DNA of 63,039 bases from Anaerococcus vaginalis ATCC 51170 (GCF_000163295.1 NZ_GG700527.1:1009695-1072733), one strand, 5' to 3'. Positions 8,589-17,006 are shown, counted from the first letter of the stretch. Numbers and translations: made by a program. The notes: a model not told the origin generated them from the letters alone.

Positions 8589-8595
8589 CTTAAAA

Positions 8596-9084
8596 TTACA
8601 ATTCTATAATATTTACTTCATATCCTATATTATCCAAGTATTTGAACAAATCTTTTGTTTTTAAAAATAAAGTTTTTTCGTTTATATTTGGATGAAAAGT
8701 CATTATTTCTTCATCTACAATTTCTTTATCCATAAAAAATTTAATATCATGGTCTTCATTATTTAATAATCCAAAAGGAGAAACTGTTCCTGCTGGAAGT
8801 TTCATTTTTTCCATCAAAGAATTTTCAGATGCCATTTTTACTTTTTTTTCTCCAACTATATCTTTAAAACGATCCATATCTAATCTTTTATAATCATCCA
8901 ATATAACCAAATAAAAATTTTTCTTTTTTCTATCTGTCAAAAACATAGATTTAGTACGAACACCATCATGCCCTTCAATATATTTGTCAGCTTCTTCAGT
9001 TGTAAATGCAGGCGGATGATCAACTATTTTGAAATCTATTTCCAATTCCTTTAATTTATTTTCAACCATCTTATATTGATCCAT
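8596..9084 (-). CDS. YbaK/ProXp-ala-like aminoacyl-tRNA deacylase
   Basis: 162 residues, a free-standing editing domain of the YbaK/INS superfamily. The segments VDHPPAFTTEEADKYIEG, TKSMFLTDRKKKNFYLVILD and the late GTVSPFGLLN match the PrdX/ProXp-ala group, which hydrolyses Ala mischarged on tRNA-Pro. The conserved Lys in GVRTKSMFL and the GxxSPFG loop are both present. It is monocistronic, with AGGAGG before the ATG and a terminator after it. The window also encodes a ProS with what looks like an internal editing domain, so this gene may be a backup or act on a different mischarged tRNA. Function is inferred from family. Confidence 0.82.
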   Translation of the reverse strand: MDQYKMVENKLKELEIDFKIVDHPPAFTTEEADKYIEGHDGVRTKSMFLTDRKKKNFYLVILDDYKRLDMDRFKDIVGEKKVKMASENSLMEKMKLPAGTVSPFGLLNNEDHDIKFFMDKEIVDEEIMTFHPNINEKTLFLKTKDLFKYLDNIGYEVNIIEL

Positions 9085-9202
9085 TTTTTCCTCCTAATAA
9101 TTATTTTCCCTTACACATACTATACCCTTTAAAATTTTAGGCAAACTTTATGAAAATTAATTGAAAATTTAACAGTTATAAATATATTTAAATTTATCAA
9201 AA

Positions 9203-9230
9203 TAAAAAACCTTCAAATTAATGAAGGTTT
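9203..9230 (-). terminator. Terminator after apt
   Basis: A nine-pair stem (9207-9215 with 9222-9230) has a 6-nt loop and is followed by T residues on the minus strand. It starts within a few bases of the apt stop. Confidence 0.85.
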
Positions 9231-9234
9231 GGTT

Positions 9235-9753
9235 TTAATGATCGTATTCAATTAATGAAATCACTTTATAATCTTTCAATTCTTCTCTTGCTTTAAGGCT
9301 TGTAAGTTCTATCAAAAATTCTAAGCAAACTATTTCGCCACCAAGTGATTCTACCAATTTTGTACAGGCTTTTGCAGAGCCACCTGTTGCTATTAAATCA
9401 TCAACTATTACAACCTTATCCCCTTTATTCAAAGAGTCTTCGTGAATTTCTATTGTGCTTTGTCCGTATTCCAAATCATAAGACAAAGATTTTATTTCTC
9501 CTGGCAATTTTCCAGGTTTTCTAACTGGAATAAATCCTACATTCAATCTGTCAGCAAGTGCTGCTCCAAAAATAAATCCTCTAGATTCTATTCCAATAAT
9601 ATAATCAAAATCTAAATCTTTTAATTTTTCTGCCATAAGGTCAATTGTTTCTTTGTAAGCCTCTTTGTTTTTTAGAAGAGTTGTTATATCTTTAAATGAT
9701 ATTCCTTCTTTTGGGTAATCTTCAATTACTCTTATTGTTGATTTAATGTCCAT
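9235..9753 (-). CDS. apt: Adenine phosphoribosyltransferase
   Basis: 172 residues, the usual length. Apt joins adenine to PRPP to give AMP for purine salvage in the cytosol. The N-terminal IRVIEDYPKEGISFKDITTLL and the PRPP-binding loop KVVIVDDLIATGGSA (about 118-131) are both canonical, and IESRGFIFGAALADRL forms the adenine-side hood. In many Firmicutes apt is next to relA or recJ. Here it is the last gene of an operon with an LCP protein and a small-multidrug-export protein, 10 nt after the former. Its terminator follows at once. Confidence 0.96.
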   Translation of the reverse strand: MDIKSTIRVIEDYPKEGISFKDITTLLKNKEAYKETIDLMAEKLKDLDFDYIIGIESRGFIFGAALADRLNVGFIPVRKPGKLPGEIKSLSYDLEYGQSTIEIHEDSLNKGDKVVIVDDLIATGGSAKACTKLVESLGGEIVCLEFLIELTSLKAREELKDYKVISLIEYDH

Positions 9754-9763
9754 ATTTTCTCCT

Positions 9764-10669
9764 TTATTCTTCTAATAAATAATTATATAATATTTTATTT
9801 CTTATATCTATTGTTTTTTCATTATCTGGTATATAATAAGATATTCCATCAATCATATCTGGGTATCCTGGAATTGTTTGTGTATTTATTTGAGCATCAT
9901 CAATATTTCTAAATGCCCAAGCAAAAGATAAAATAGTTGACAAACTTATATTTGAATCCATGTTTGAACTTACTTTTGAAATTACACCAGGAATTTTTAT
10001 TATATTTTTTGGCTTTGTCATATTTTTTATAAATTGTACAACAAAATCTTGTTGGCAAGAAATTCTTCCCAAATCTGCATTTGCATAGCCTTTTCTAAAT
10101 CTACAATAATCAAGAGCTTGTTTTCCATTAAAATGATGAAGACCAGGTTCAATATTTTGAGCTGTTGCAATTTGGTCTGGAACATTTATATCCACTCCAC
10201 CAAGTGCATTAACCCCATCTTCTACTGCCTGAAAGCTAACTTCTGCATAATAATCTAAATCGATTGACAAGAAATTTCTTATAGTTTTTATTGTATCGTC
10301 CATACCACCATAAGAATGGGCAGCATTTATTTTATCCATATTACCATCTACATTAACTCTTGTATCTCTAGGAATAGAAATTATATCTATGGTTTTGTTT
10401 TCTTTGTTCATCAAAACAAGCATAAGTGTATCAGTTCTTGTACCAAATTTTTCCCCAGTTGCATCTACACCTGCAAAAACAAATAACAATTCATCTTTAT
10501 TTTTTTGCTCAATCTTGTTACCTTCTCCAAGATCACTTCCTGTAAAATTATTTTCATCTTTTATTATTTGTGATCCTATGAATCCTCTTACAAGTTGAAT
10601 TGCAAATAAAACTGTTAATCCCATTAAGATAATCAGTATTGCTTTTATAATTCTTTTTTTTATATTCAT
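9764..10669 (-). CDS. LytR-CpsA-Psr (LCP) family cell-wall ligase
   Basis: 301 residues: an N-terminal transmembrane helix (about 9-27), a short linker, then an extracellular LCP domain. The signature blocks TRTDTLMLVLMN, IDIISIPRDTRV, DKINAAHSYGG and LDYCRFRKG are all visible. They contain the Arg and Asp residues that bind polyprenyl-pyrophosphate. LCP enzymes transfer teichoic acid or other glycopolymers from lipid carriers to peptidoglycan. It lies 8 nt from the upstream small-multidrug-export gene, and AAGGAG precedes its ATG. The neighbouring LTA-synthase-like gene also makes envelope polymer. The polymer handled cannot be read from sequence. Confidence 0.93.
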   Translation of the reverse strand: MNIKKRIIKAILIILMGLTVLFAIQLVRGFIGSQIIKDENNFTGSDLGEGNKIEQKNKDELLFVFAGVDATGEKFGTRTDTLMLVLMNKENKTIDIISIPRDTRVNVDGNMDKINAAHSYGGMDDTIKTIRNFLSIDLDYYAEVSFQAVEDGVNALGGVDINVPDQIATAQNIEPGLHHFNGKQALDYCRFRKGYANADLGRISCQQDFVVQFIKNMTKPKNIIKIPGVISKVSSNMDSNISLSTILSFAWAFRNIDDAQINTQTIPGYPDMIDGISYYIPDNEKTIDIRNKILYNYLLEE

Positions 10670-10677
10670 ATTACTCC

Positions 10678-11151
10678 TTAAAAGAAAAAACTAGAAAAAG
10701 TATAAATAATTACTCCTGCAATTACATTTCCAACTGCTATTGTAATAAAAGATCTTTTTTTATTTAAGCCAAGAATTGATGCAATCAAAGATCCCATCCA
10801 AACTCCTGTTCCCGGCAAAGGAATTGCTACAAATAAAAATAAACCTAAATATTCATATTTTTTTATTTTTCCTTCTTTTTTCTCAGCCTTTTTCAAAGCC
10901 CAAGCTGCAATTTTTTTAAGTTTAGCATTATTTTTCATGTATGCAAAAATTGGCATAATCCATAATAGTATAAAAATTGCTGGAATAGTTGAACCAATAA
11001 TTGAATACAAATAAGCTTTAACTGGTTTAAATCCCATTGCAAGACCAACAGGAATTGAACCTTTTAACTCTATTAAAGGCAGCATGCTAATAATTATTAG
11101 GGCTATTTCATTTGAAAAACTTGATCTAATAAAATCTATTAGACTTTGCAT
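10678..11151 (-). CDS. Small multidrug export family membrane protein (COG2426)
   Basis: 157 residues with four or five hydrophobic helices. The segments MLPLIELKGSIPVGLAMG and FVAIPLPGTGVWMGSLIASILGLN carry the conserved ELKG and PLPGTG turns of the Sm_multidrug_ex family, a membrane group related in layout to DedA/VTT proteins. Despite the family name, a drug-export role is poorly supported. A polyprenyl-phosphate or other envelope role would fit its operon partner, the LCP ligase, but that is inference. It is first in the operon, with a TATAAT hexamer at 11182-11187 and a strong ribosome site. Confidence 0.8.
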   Translation of the reverse strand: MQSLIDFIRSSFSNEIALIIISMLPLIELKGSIPVGLAMGFKPVKAYLYSIIGSTIPAIFILLWIMPIFAYMKNNAKLKKIAAWALKKAEKKEGKIKKYEYLGLFLFVAIPLPGTGVWMGSLIASILGLNKKRSFITIAVGNVIAGVIIYTFSSFFF

Positions 11152-11181
11152 TGATTCTCCTTTTTAAATTCTTATGTAGCT

Positions 11182-11187
11182 ATTATA
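11182..11187 (-). promoter_or_regulatory. Probable -10 box of the COG2426-LCP-apt operon
   Basis: A perfect TATAAT lies on the minus strand about 30 nt upstream of the first gene. No good -35 hexamer is present at 16-18 nt, where the terminator of the LTA-synthase-like gene begins. The promoter is probable but incomplete by eye. Confidence 0.45.
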
Positions 11188-11205
11188 TCATATTAATTAA
11201 ACATG

Positions 11206-11238
11206 AAAAAACCGAAACCAAGATTTACTTGGTTTCGG
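11206..11238 (-). terminator. Terminator after the LTA-synthase-like gene
   Basis: A perfect 11-bp stem CCGAAACCAAG/CTTGGTTTCGG (11212-11222 and 11228-11238) with a 5-nt loop is followed by six T on the minus strand. Confidence 0.92.
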
Positions 11239-11244
11239 AAAATT

Positions 11245-13806
11245 TTATTTTGAAGCTTCATTAAAATATTTATTTGATTTTGTATCTTGCTTCATTTCAT
11301 AATAAATTAAGGAATTTAATTTATTATTTCTCTTTATAAATTCTTCATCTTTGCTTACTTCTTGACCTTCATTATTATATATTTGTTTAGTTGAAATAAT
11401 TGGATAATCCTTGTGCATATCTAACATATATTTTTGATATGCTGATAATTTAATTCCACCAGCTTTTTCTAATAAATATGGCATTAAGTAATTTACTGAT
11501 ATATTTACATCTTTATCCTCTTCAATATCATAATTTGCCCAAATAGTAAGAGGCGTATGGAAAACATCCTTATTTGTATAGTTATCATTTGAGTTTATTA
11601 ACTTCATAAATACATCGTAGTTTTGTGGTTGATGATCACCAAATATACAAAGTATTGTTGGTTCCTTATAAGATTTGAAGTATTCGATTAGATTTTTTAA
11701 ATCCTCATCAGATTTTTTTAGCAAGTTTACATAATGGCTTGCCCCTTGATCATCTCCATTATTTTCATTTAAAACTTTGATGCCTCCAGGAATATTTGAT
11801 GTATAACCACCATGATTTTGCATTGATACAAGATATGCAAAAAGTGGTTTGTCATCAGATTTATTTTCAAATTGCTCTTTTATTTTGTCATAAGCAACTG
11901 AATCTTTTAAAAATCCATTAGTTGATTCAAAATTATTTGGGTTTTGGTCATAATCTGGTAAAAATGCAATATTTTTAAATCCTAAATTTGGCCATGCTTC
12001 TTGTCTTGAATAATTTGTTGGTTTATTTGGATGAGTTATAAATGTTTCATAACCTTGGTTTTCCAAAATTCTTGCTACTGATGTGTGACCTTCTTTTACA
12101 TATTGTTGGAATGGATATGCTCCTAGTGGGAAAAATGTCAAAGGAACTGAAGTTAAAGTTTCGTATTCTGAATTTACTGTTCCTCCACCAAGAACTGAAA
12201 CATAAGCATTTCCTTGAATTGCATTTTCTTCTAAAGATCTTTGGAAAGCAATTGGATTTTCACTTAATTTTAAATTTCCTTTTCCATAATAATCAGCAAG
12301 AGCTTCAGATTGAATCATTACAATATTTGGTTTCTTATTATCTTTTGTTCCAATATCTTTGTTGTAATATTCTTCTAATGTATTTTCTACTTCTTTTTCA
12401 TCATAGCCTTTTGGCGCTGTAAGAATTTGGTTTGCAAAAATTCTATAAAAACTATATGGCGAACCTTCTACATAATAAGTTCTTGATGGTCTCCACAAGT
12501 TTACTCCAACTCCATTTTGCTTGATAAAATAATTTACGCTAACTACAGTAATCAATCCAAACATCGCACAATAACCAACAAGTTGTTTTGCATAAGACTT
12601 TTTGGAAATTGTAATTTTCCCTTCATTTATAGAAGAAACTACTAAAAGCCACAAGCTTGCAAGTGAAAATGCCATTAATGAATGTCCATTTAGTTGAATA
12701 ACTGTATCTTTTGCAACATCAGCTGCAACTCCAAGTGATCCCAAAAATGCTGGTATAAGAGGAGAATCTCTCAAAATATACAAGGCATCATTAGCAATAC
12801 CAAAAGCAATTGATAAAACTAAAATAAAAATCATTGAAAGTCTTTTTTTCCTAATTACAATATATATTAAAACTTGGATTAAGAATAAAATTAAAGCATT
12901 TATTAATATATAAATTACTTCCATTGAAGCAAAATTTGGATTGTAAGCTGATTCCAATATATAAAATGACATGAATGGATTTAAGATAAATAAAATCCAA
13001 TTTGTTATATCAAGTGCTCTTATATTTGATTTTCTCTTGTAAATACTTTTCATTCCAAGAGATGCCAAAAATACAATTGATATAAATCCTACCAAATCAT
13101 TATAAGTAAATGGTGCACGGAAGAAAGTAAAATAAATTTCATTATTTACATGATCTCTTAGTTTACTCAAACCATAAACAGATACACCAAAAACTAAAAA
13201 ATTCAAAATATAATCTTTACCTATGTATAAGATTTCTTTTTTCTTATTTTCCGCCTTTTCTATTCTTCTTATTAAGTTATAAATAAAGAATGAAAATAGA
13301 ACAATTGAGCCGATAAAAATTAATGTTTGCGTAAGAATTGATAAAAAGTCTGTGTAGTTAATATCTACGTATGACCTGTTATCAGATGAGCTAGCATACA
13401 TTGTCATTGTATGGTCTTTTAAATAAGTCATTACAGCTGTAGAATATTTTGGACTTGTTTCAAAATTTACTGTTAATTTATTAAACATCAATCTTGGACT
13501 AGGTTTAATACTTAATTTATTATCCTTGCTATAACCATTTGTTTGAATTGGATAGCCCGTTTTTGTATTTGCCTTTGTCCATCCTTTAATATCAACCTTG
13601 TTTAAGTCTAAAAGTTTATCTCCTTGATAAATCGAATTAATTTTAAAATTATTCGAATATTGGCTGCTAGGTTCCAATTGACTAATTTCAATTTTTTCGT
13701 TTGTATAAACTTTAAAAGAAAAATCTTCAATAAAGCTTTGAATAAAAAGCATTACAATCAAAGAAATTACAAACGAAGTAATTTTTAATTTTTTATTTTT
13801 ATTCAT
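11245..13806 (-). CDS. LTA synthase family protein (phosphoglycerol transferase type)
   Basis: 853 residues. One N-terminal helix, an extracytoplasmic stretch (about 30-150), then a block of about ten transmembrane helices (about 150-430) precede a sulfatase-fold domain outside the membrane. That domain has the metal-site start NIVMIQSEAL (about 498), the segment GGGTVNSEYETLTS (about 540-555) whose Thr is the likely nucleophile as in LtaS, and FGDHQP (about 722) with metal-binding Asp and His. It would transfer glycerol phosphate from phosphatidylglycerol to a growing polymer or glycolipid. It is longer than the LtaS of about 650 residues because of the N-terminal extension. It is monocistronic, with its own promoter and terminator. 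Confidence 0.85.
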   Translation of the reverse strand: MNKNKKLKITSFVISLIVMLFIQSFIEDFSFKVYTNEKIEISQLEPSSQYSNNFKINSIYQGDKLLDLNKVDIKGWTKANTKTGYPIQTNGYSKDNKLSIKPSPRLMFNKLTVNFETSPKYSTAVMTYLKDHTMTMYASSSDNRSYVDINYTDFLSILTQTLIFIGSIVLFSFFIYNLIRRIEKAENKKKEILYIGKDYILNFLVFGVSVYGLSKLRDHVNNEIYFTFFRAPFTYNDLVGFISIVFLASLGMKSIYKRKSNIRALDITNWILFILNPFMSFYILESAYNPNFASMEVIYILINALILFLIQVLIYIVIRKKRLSMIFILVLSIAFGIANDALYILRDSPLIPAFLGSLGVAADVAKDTVIQLNGHSLMAFSLASLWLLVVSSINEGKITISKKSYAKQLVGYCAMFGLITVVSVNYFIKQNGVGVNLWRPSRTYYVEGSPYSFYRIFANQILTAPKGYDEKEVENTLEEYYNKDIGTKDNKKPNIVMIQSEALADYYGKGNLKLSENPIAFQRSLEENAIQGNAYVSVLGGGTVNSEYETLTSVPLTFFPLGAYPFQQYVKEGHTSVARILENQGYETFITHPNKPTNYSRQEAWPNLGFKNIAFLPDYDQNPNNFESTNGFLKDSVAYDKIKEQFENKSDDKPLFAYLVSMQNHGGYTSNIPGGIKVLNENNGDDQGASHYVNLLKKSDEDLKNLIEYFKSYKEPTILCIFGDHQPQNYDVFMKLINSNDNYTNKDVFHTPLTIWANYDIEEDKDVNISVNYLMPYLLEKAGGIKLSAYQKYMLDMHKDYPIISTKQIYNNEGQEVSKDEEFIKRNNKLNSLIYYEMKQDTKSNKYFNEASK

Positions 13807-13877
13807 TTAATCCTCTCTTTTCTAATTGTGAATTTTTTATATATTTTATGTTAAATTAATGTAAATTTACCAATACA

Positions 13878-13906
13878 ATTATACATTATATCACAGATTA
13901 TGTAAA
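13878..13906 (-). promoter_or_regulatory. Promoter of the LTA-synthase-like gene
   Basis: TTTACA (13901-13906), 17 nt, TATAAT (13878-13883) on the minus strand. A second TATAAT overlaps at 13885-13890 without a matching -35. Confidence 0.7.
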
Positions 13907-13949
13907 TAAAATGTCTAATTTCAAAAATTTATTTTTAAATTTTTTTAAG

Positions 13950-13955
13950 TATAAT
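13950..13955 (+). promoter_or_regulatory. Probable -10 box of the decarboxylase-family gene
   Basis: TATAAT lies 25 nt before the start codon of the plus-strand gene. Upstream is a T-rich tract without a clear -35 box. AAAGGA at 13968-13973 is the ribosome site. Confidence 0.5.
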
Positions 13956-13979
13956 ATTGGATAAAAGAAAGGATTAAAA

Positions 13980-15320
13980 ATGTTAAATGAAAAATTAGAT
14001 GATTATTTAAAAGAAGATTATTATCCATTTGCTATGCCTGGACACAAAAGAAATAAAAATTTGTTAAATAAAAAAATTTCTTACGATAGAGATATAACGG
14101 AAATTAGAAATTTTGATAATTTGAATAATCCCCAAGGGCTCTTCAAAAAAATGGAAAATGAACTTGCTCATATCTATAAAGCTAATGATTTTATAATTTC
14201 AACTAACGGTTCAACCTGTGGAATTCTTGCATCATTAAGAGCTTTAACCCAAAAAAATAAAAATATTCTAGTCCAAAGAAATTCTCACAAATCTGTTTTT
14301 AATGCAATTGAGCTTTTTGATTTAAATGCAGATTTTTTAAAGGTAAAAATTGATGAAAATGATATGGCTTATGACATTGATTATGAGGATTTGAATGAAA
14401 AAATCGAAAAAAATTCTTATTCTTTGATTTTTCTTACTTCTCCTTCTTATGAGGGTTTTATGGTTGATTTAAAAAAGATTAAAGAAATAATAAAGGATAA
14501 AAATATTTTATTGCTTGTTGATATGGCGCATGGTTCTCATACAATCTTATCCGATTATGAAAATAATTTTTCCTACGACCTAGCTATTACATCTTTTCAC
14601 AAAAATTTATCAGCTTTAACTCCAGCTAGTGGCATTATTGTAAAAAATAAAAATATTGATATTAAAAATTTAAGACGAAATATGGCAATATTTCAAACAT
14701 CTTCCCCATCTTATTTAGTAAGTGGCTCAATTGATGATATGATTTCTAATTTTTCAAATTTTTATGGTCTGTGGGATAACTTATTGGAAAATTTAGCTAA
14801 TTTGTATAAAACTGATTTGAAAAATTTAAAATTTATCAATTATTCTTCTAAAGATATTTCAAAAATTATTATTTCTTGCAAAAATACAAATATTAACGGA
14901 AATGAGCTTTCTGATTTATTATATAAAGAAAAAATTGAAATTGAAATGGCAAGCCCAACTTATGTGATTTTGATTGCAAGTATTTTTGATAGGAAAGATG
15001 GATTTTTGAGACTAAAAAATGCCCTAGTTAAAATTGACAAGAATTTAAAATATAAAAAATCAAATTTTTCATTTGAATTTATTGAATGTGAAAAAAAACT
15101 TTCAATTAAAGAAGCTTTTTGCAAATATATTTCTTTGATTGATTTAGATAAATCTCAAGGAAAAATTTCTGCATCATATATTTATGCCTATCCACCAGGA
15201 ATCCCCCTTCTTATTCCTGGAGAAATTATTAATAAAAAAATTATTGACCAAATTAAATATCTTCAAAATATGGGAATTGATTTATCCTTGGAAAATTCTC
15301 ACATTCCTATTATCAATTGA
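13980..15320 (+). CDS. Orn/Lys/Arg decarboxylase family PLP enzyme
   Basis: 446 residues, a short single-module member of the group III pyridoxal-phosphate decarboxylases (YaaO/SpeA-like). YPFAMPGHKRN opens the domain, STNGSTCGILASLRAL holds the phosphate-binding turn, VDMAHGSH carries the Asp that contacts the PLP pyridine, and SFHKNLSALTPA gives the Schiff-base lysine. The C-terminal domain ends with ASYIYAYPPGIPLLIPGEII, typical of the family. Likely substrates are arginine, lysine or ornithine, giving polyamine precursors; which one cannot be read. A new promoter begins over its stop codon, so the SCIFF gene downstream has independent transcription. Confidence 0.85.
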   Translation: MLNEKLDDYLKEDYYPFAMPGHKRNKNLLNKKISYDRDITEIRNFDNLNNPQGLFKKMENELAHIYKANDFIISTNGSTCGILASLRALTQKNKNILVQRNSHKSVFNAIELFDLNADFLKVKIDENDMAYDIDYEDLNEKIEKNSYSLIFLTSPSYEGFMVDLKKIKEIIKDKNILLLVDMAHGSHTILSDYENNFSYDLAITSFHKNLSALTPASGIIVKNKNIDIKNLRRNMAIFQTSSPSYLVSGSIDDMISNFSNFYGLWDNLLENLANLYKTDLKNLKFINYSSKDISKIIISCKNTNINGNELSDLLYKEKIEIEMASPTYVILIASIFDRKDGFLRLKNALVKIDKNLKYKKSNFSFEFIECEKKLSIKEAFCKYISLIDLDKSQGKISASYIYAYPPGIPLLIPGEIINKKIIDQIKYLQNMGIDLSLENSHIPIIN

Positions 15321-15345
15321 CAAAAATTATCCATTTTGTTATTAT
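15317..15345 (+). promoter_or_regulatory. Promoter of the SCIFF gene scfA
   Basis: TTGACA (15317-15322), 17 nt, TATTAT (15340-15345). The -35 box contains the decarboxylase stop codon region. The start site would fall near 15352, leaving a short leader with AAAAGGAG. Confidence 0.78.
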
Positions 15346-15373
15346 GAATCTATAGGAAAAAGGAGATACATAT

Positions 15374-15523
15374 ATGAAAAGAATTATTACTTTAAATACA
15401 AGAAATCTTCACAAAAGCAAAAAAGATGGTGGCTGTGGCGAATGTCAAACATCTTGCCAATCAGCTTGCAAAACTTCTTGTGGAGTTGCTAACCAAGAAT
15501 GTGTTAACACAAAAAATAAATAA
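15374..15523 (+). CDS. scfA: SCIFF ranthipeptide precursor
   Basis: A 49-residue RiPP precursor. A basic leader MKRIITLNTRNLHKSKKD is followed by a core with exactly six cysteines (residues 21, 24, 28, 32, 36 and 43) and interspersed Thr/Ser. This is the 'six cysteines in forty-five residues' family of Clostridia. In characterised relatives the maturase joins Cys sulfur to a non-alpha carbon of an acceptor residue, giving thioether bridges (ranthipeptides). Published work links relatives to population-level control in Clostridium; the role here is unknown. The radical SAM maturase lies 66 nt downstream, separated by a terminator hairpin that overlaps this gene's stop codon. A strong AAAAGGAG precedes the ATG. 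Confidence 0.95.
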   Translation: MKRIITLNTRNLHKSKKDGGCGECQTSCQSACKTSCGVANQECVNTKNK

Positions 15524-15544
15524 GGGCAAGCCCCTTATTTTTTT
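15519..15544 (+). terminator. Intercistronic terminator between scfA and scfB
   Basis: AATAAGGG (15519-15526) pairs with CCCTTATT (15532-15539) around a 5-nt loop, and an uninterrupted T run extends to 15544. The left arm includes the scfA stop codon. It likely stops most transcripts after the precursor and lets a minority read into the maturase. Confidence 0.85.
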
Positions 15545-15589
15545 ATTGGATTAAATCCCAAGTATTTTACTATAAATTAAGGAGAAAAA

Positions 15590-16975
15590 ATGATACACCA
15601 ATATAAAGCAAAGGGTTATAATATTGTTTTGGATGTTTATTCCGGATCAGTTCATCTAGTTGATGAAATTTCTTACGATATTATAAGCCTATTAAATAAA
15701 AATAAAGAAAAATCTTACATAGAAAAAGAAATTAAAAATTTACATAATATAAATCAAGATCAATTTGACGAAGCTTATGAAGAAGTAAAAAGTTTAGTTA
15801 GCGAAAAAGTTTTATTTTCAGATGATGATTTTAAGGATTTAACCATTGATTTAGATAAAAGAAAAACTTATCTAAAGGCAATGTGCTTAAATGTAAGTCA
15901 TACTTGTAATCTTTCTTGTGAGTATTGTTTTGCAAAAGAAGGACGATACCATGGTCCTGAAGCAATTATGACAGATGAAGTTGCAAAAAGATCAATTGAT
16001 TTTCTTTTGGAAAATTCAGGATCTCATTTTAATTTGGATATTGATTTTTTTGGTGGAGAACCACTTTTAAATTGGGATTTGGTAAAAAATACCGTCAATT
16101 ATGCAAGAAGCAAGGAAAAAGAATTTAATAAACATTTTAATTTCACTTTAACCACAAATGGTATGCTTTTAGATGATGAAAAAATCGAATATCTAAATAA
16201 AAATATGAAAAATGTCGTTCTTTCTCTTGATGGAAGAAAAGAAAAACATGATGAATTTAGGAAAACTCATGATGGAAAAGGCTCATTTGATAAAATTGTT
16301 CCAAAATTTCAAAAATTAGTAAAAAATCGTGGCGACAAAGAATATTATATGAGAGGAACTTTTACAGCGAACAATTTAGATTTTACAGAAGATATAAAAA
16401 CATATTTAGATTTAGGCTTTAAAAGAACATCACTTGAGCCAGTTGTTGGAAATAATGAAGAGGATTACGCCCTAAAAGAAGAGCATCTTCCAAGAATTTT
16501 TGAAGAATATGAAAAACTTGCAGATATGTTAATAGAAGCAATCGACAAAGACGACAAATTTATTTTTTACCATTATATGATTGATTTAAACAATGGGCCT
16601 TGCGTTTACAAAAGAATTTCAGGTTGCGGCTCAGGATCAGAATATATGGCAGTAACCCCAACAGGAGATTTATATCCATGCCATCAATTTGTTGGAAATG
16701 ATGATTTCAAAATAGGAAATGTTTTTGAAGGAATTAAAAAACCAGAAATAATTAAGAATTTCAAAAAAAATAATTTATATAGCCAAGAAAAATGCAAAGA
16801 CTGCTGGGCACAAATGTATTGTTCAGGAGGCTGTGCAGCAAATAATTATAATGCAGGTGGCGATATAAATAAAATTTACGATTACGGATGTAAAGTTTTC
16901 AAAAAAAGAATAGAAATGGCGCTTGCCGTAAAAATACACGAATTTTTAAAAGAAAGTGAAAAAGAAAATGCATAA
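15590..16975 (+). CDS. scfB: SCIFF radical SAM maturase (SPASM-type)
   Basis: 461 residues. The N-terminal 80 or so residues (YNIVLDVYSGSVHLVDEISYDII) look like the RiPP recognition element that binds the precursor leader. The radical SAM core has CxxxCxxC at 106-113 (CNLSCEYC), then FFGGEPLLNW, the conserved GGEP motif. The C-terminal SPASM region has the cysteine series GPCVY, SGCGSG, YPCHQF, EKCKDCW, YCSGGC and YGCK, enough for two auxiliary [4Fe-4S] clusters. The enzyme installs thioether crosslinks in ScfA. It is preceded by GGAGAAAA, is not overlapped by other genes, and converges on comF with a shared terminator. Confidence 0.95.
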   Translation: MIHQYKAKGYNIVLDVYSGSVHLVDEISYDIISLLNKNKEKSYIEKEIKNLHNINQDQFDEAYEEVKSLVSEKVLFSDDDFKDLTIDLDKRKTYLKAMCLNVSHTCNLSCEYCFAKEGRYHGPEAIMTDEVAKRSIDFLLENSGSHFNLDIDFFGGEPLLNWDLVKNTVNYARSKEKEFNKHFNFTLTTNGMLLDDEKIEYLNKNMKNVVLSLDGRKEKHDEFRKTHDGKGSFDKIVPKFQKLVKNRGDKEYYMRGTFTANNLDFTEDIKTYLDLGFKRTSLEPVVGNNEEDYALKEEHLPRIFEEYEKLADMLIEAIDKDDKFIFYHYMIDLNNGPCVYKRISGCGSGSEYMAVTPTGDLYPCHQFVGNDDFKIGNVFEGIKKPEIIKNFKKNNLYSQEKCKDCWAQMYCSGGCAANNYNAGGDINKIYDYGCKVFKKRIEMALAVKIHEFLKESEKENA

Positions 16976-17006
16976 AAATAAGGTGCCCCCGCACCTTATT
17001 TTTTTA
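16975..17006. terminator. Bidirectional terminator between scfB and comF
   Basis: A perfect 12-bp stem (16975-16986 with 16991-17002) has a CCCC loop, A-rich on the left and T-rich on the right. Its left arm touches the scfB stop and its right arm contains the comF stop, so it serves both convergent genes. Confidence 0.92.

Noticed and set aside
12042-12422. Plus-strand 126-codon ORF opposite the LTA-synthase-like gene
   Set aside because: Leu/Phe-rich shadow frame opposite a well-supported gene, without its own ribosome site or recognisable domain.
15184-15492. 102-codon ORF overlapping the decarboxylase end and scfA
   Set aside because: It is in a different frame from both genes. The scfA frame has the six-Cys family pattern, a promoter and a ribosome site.
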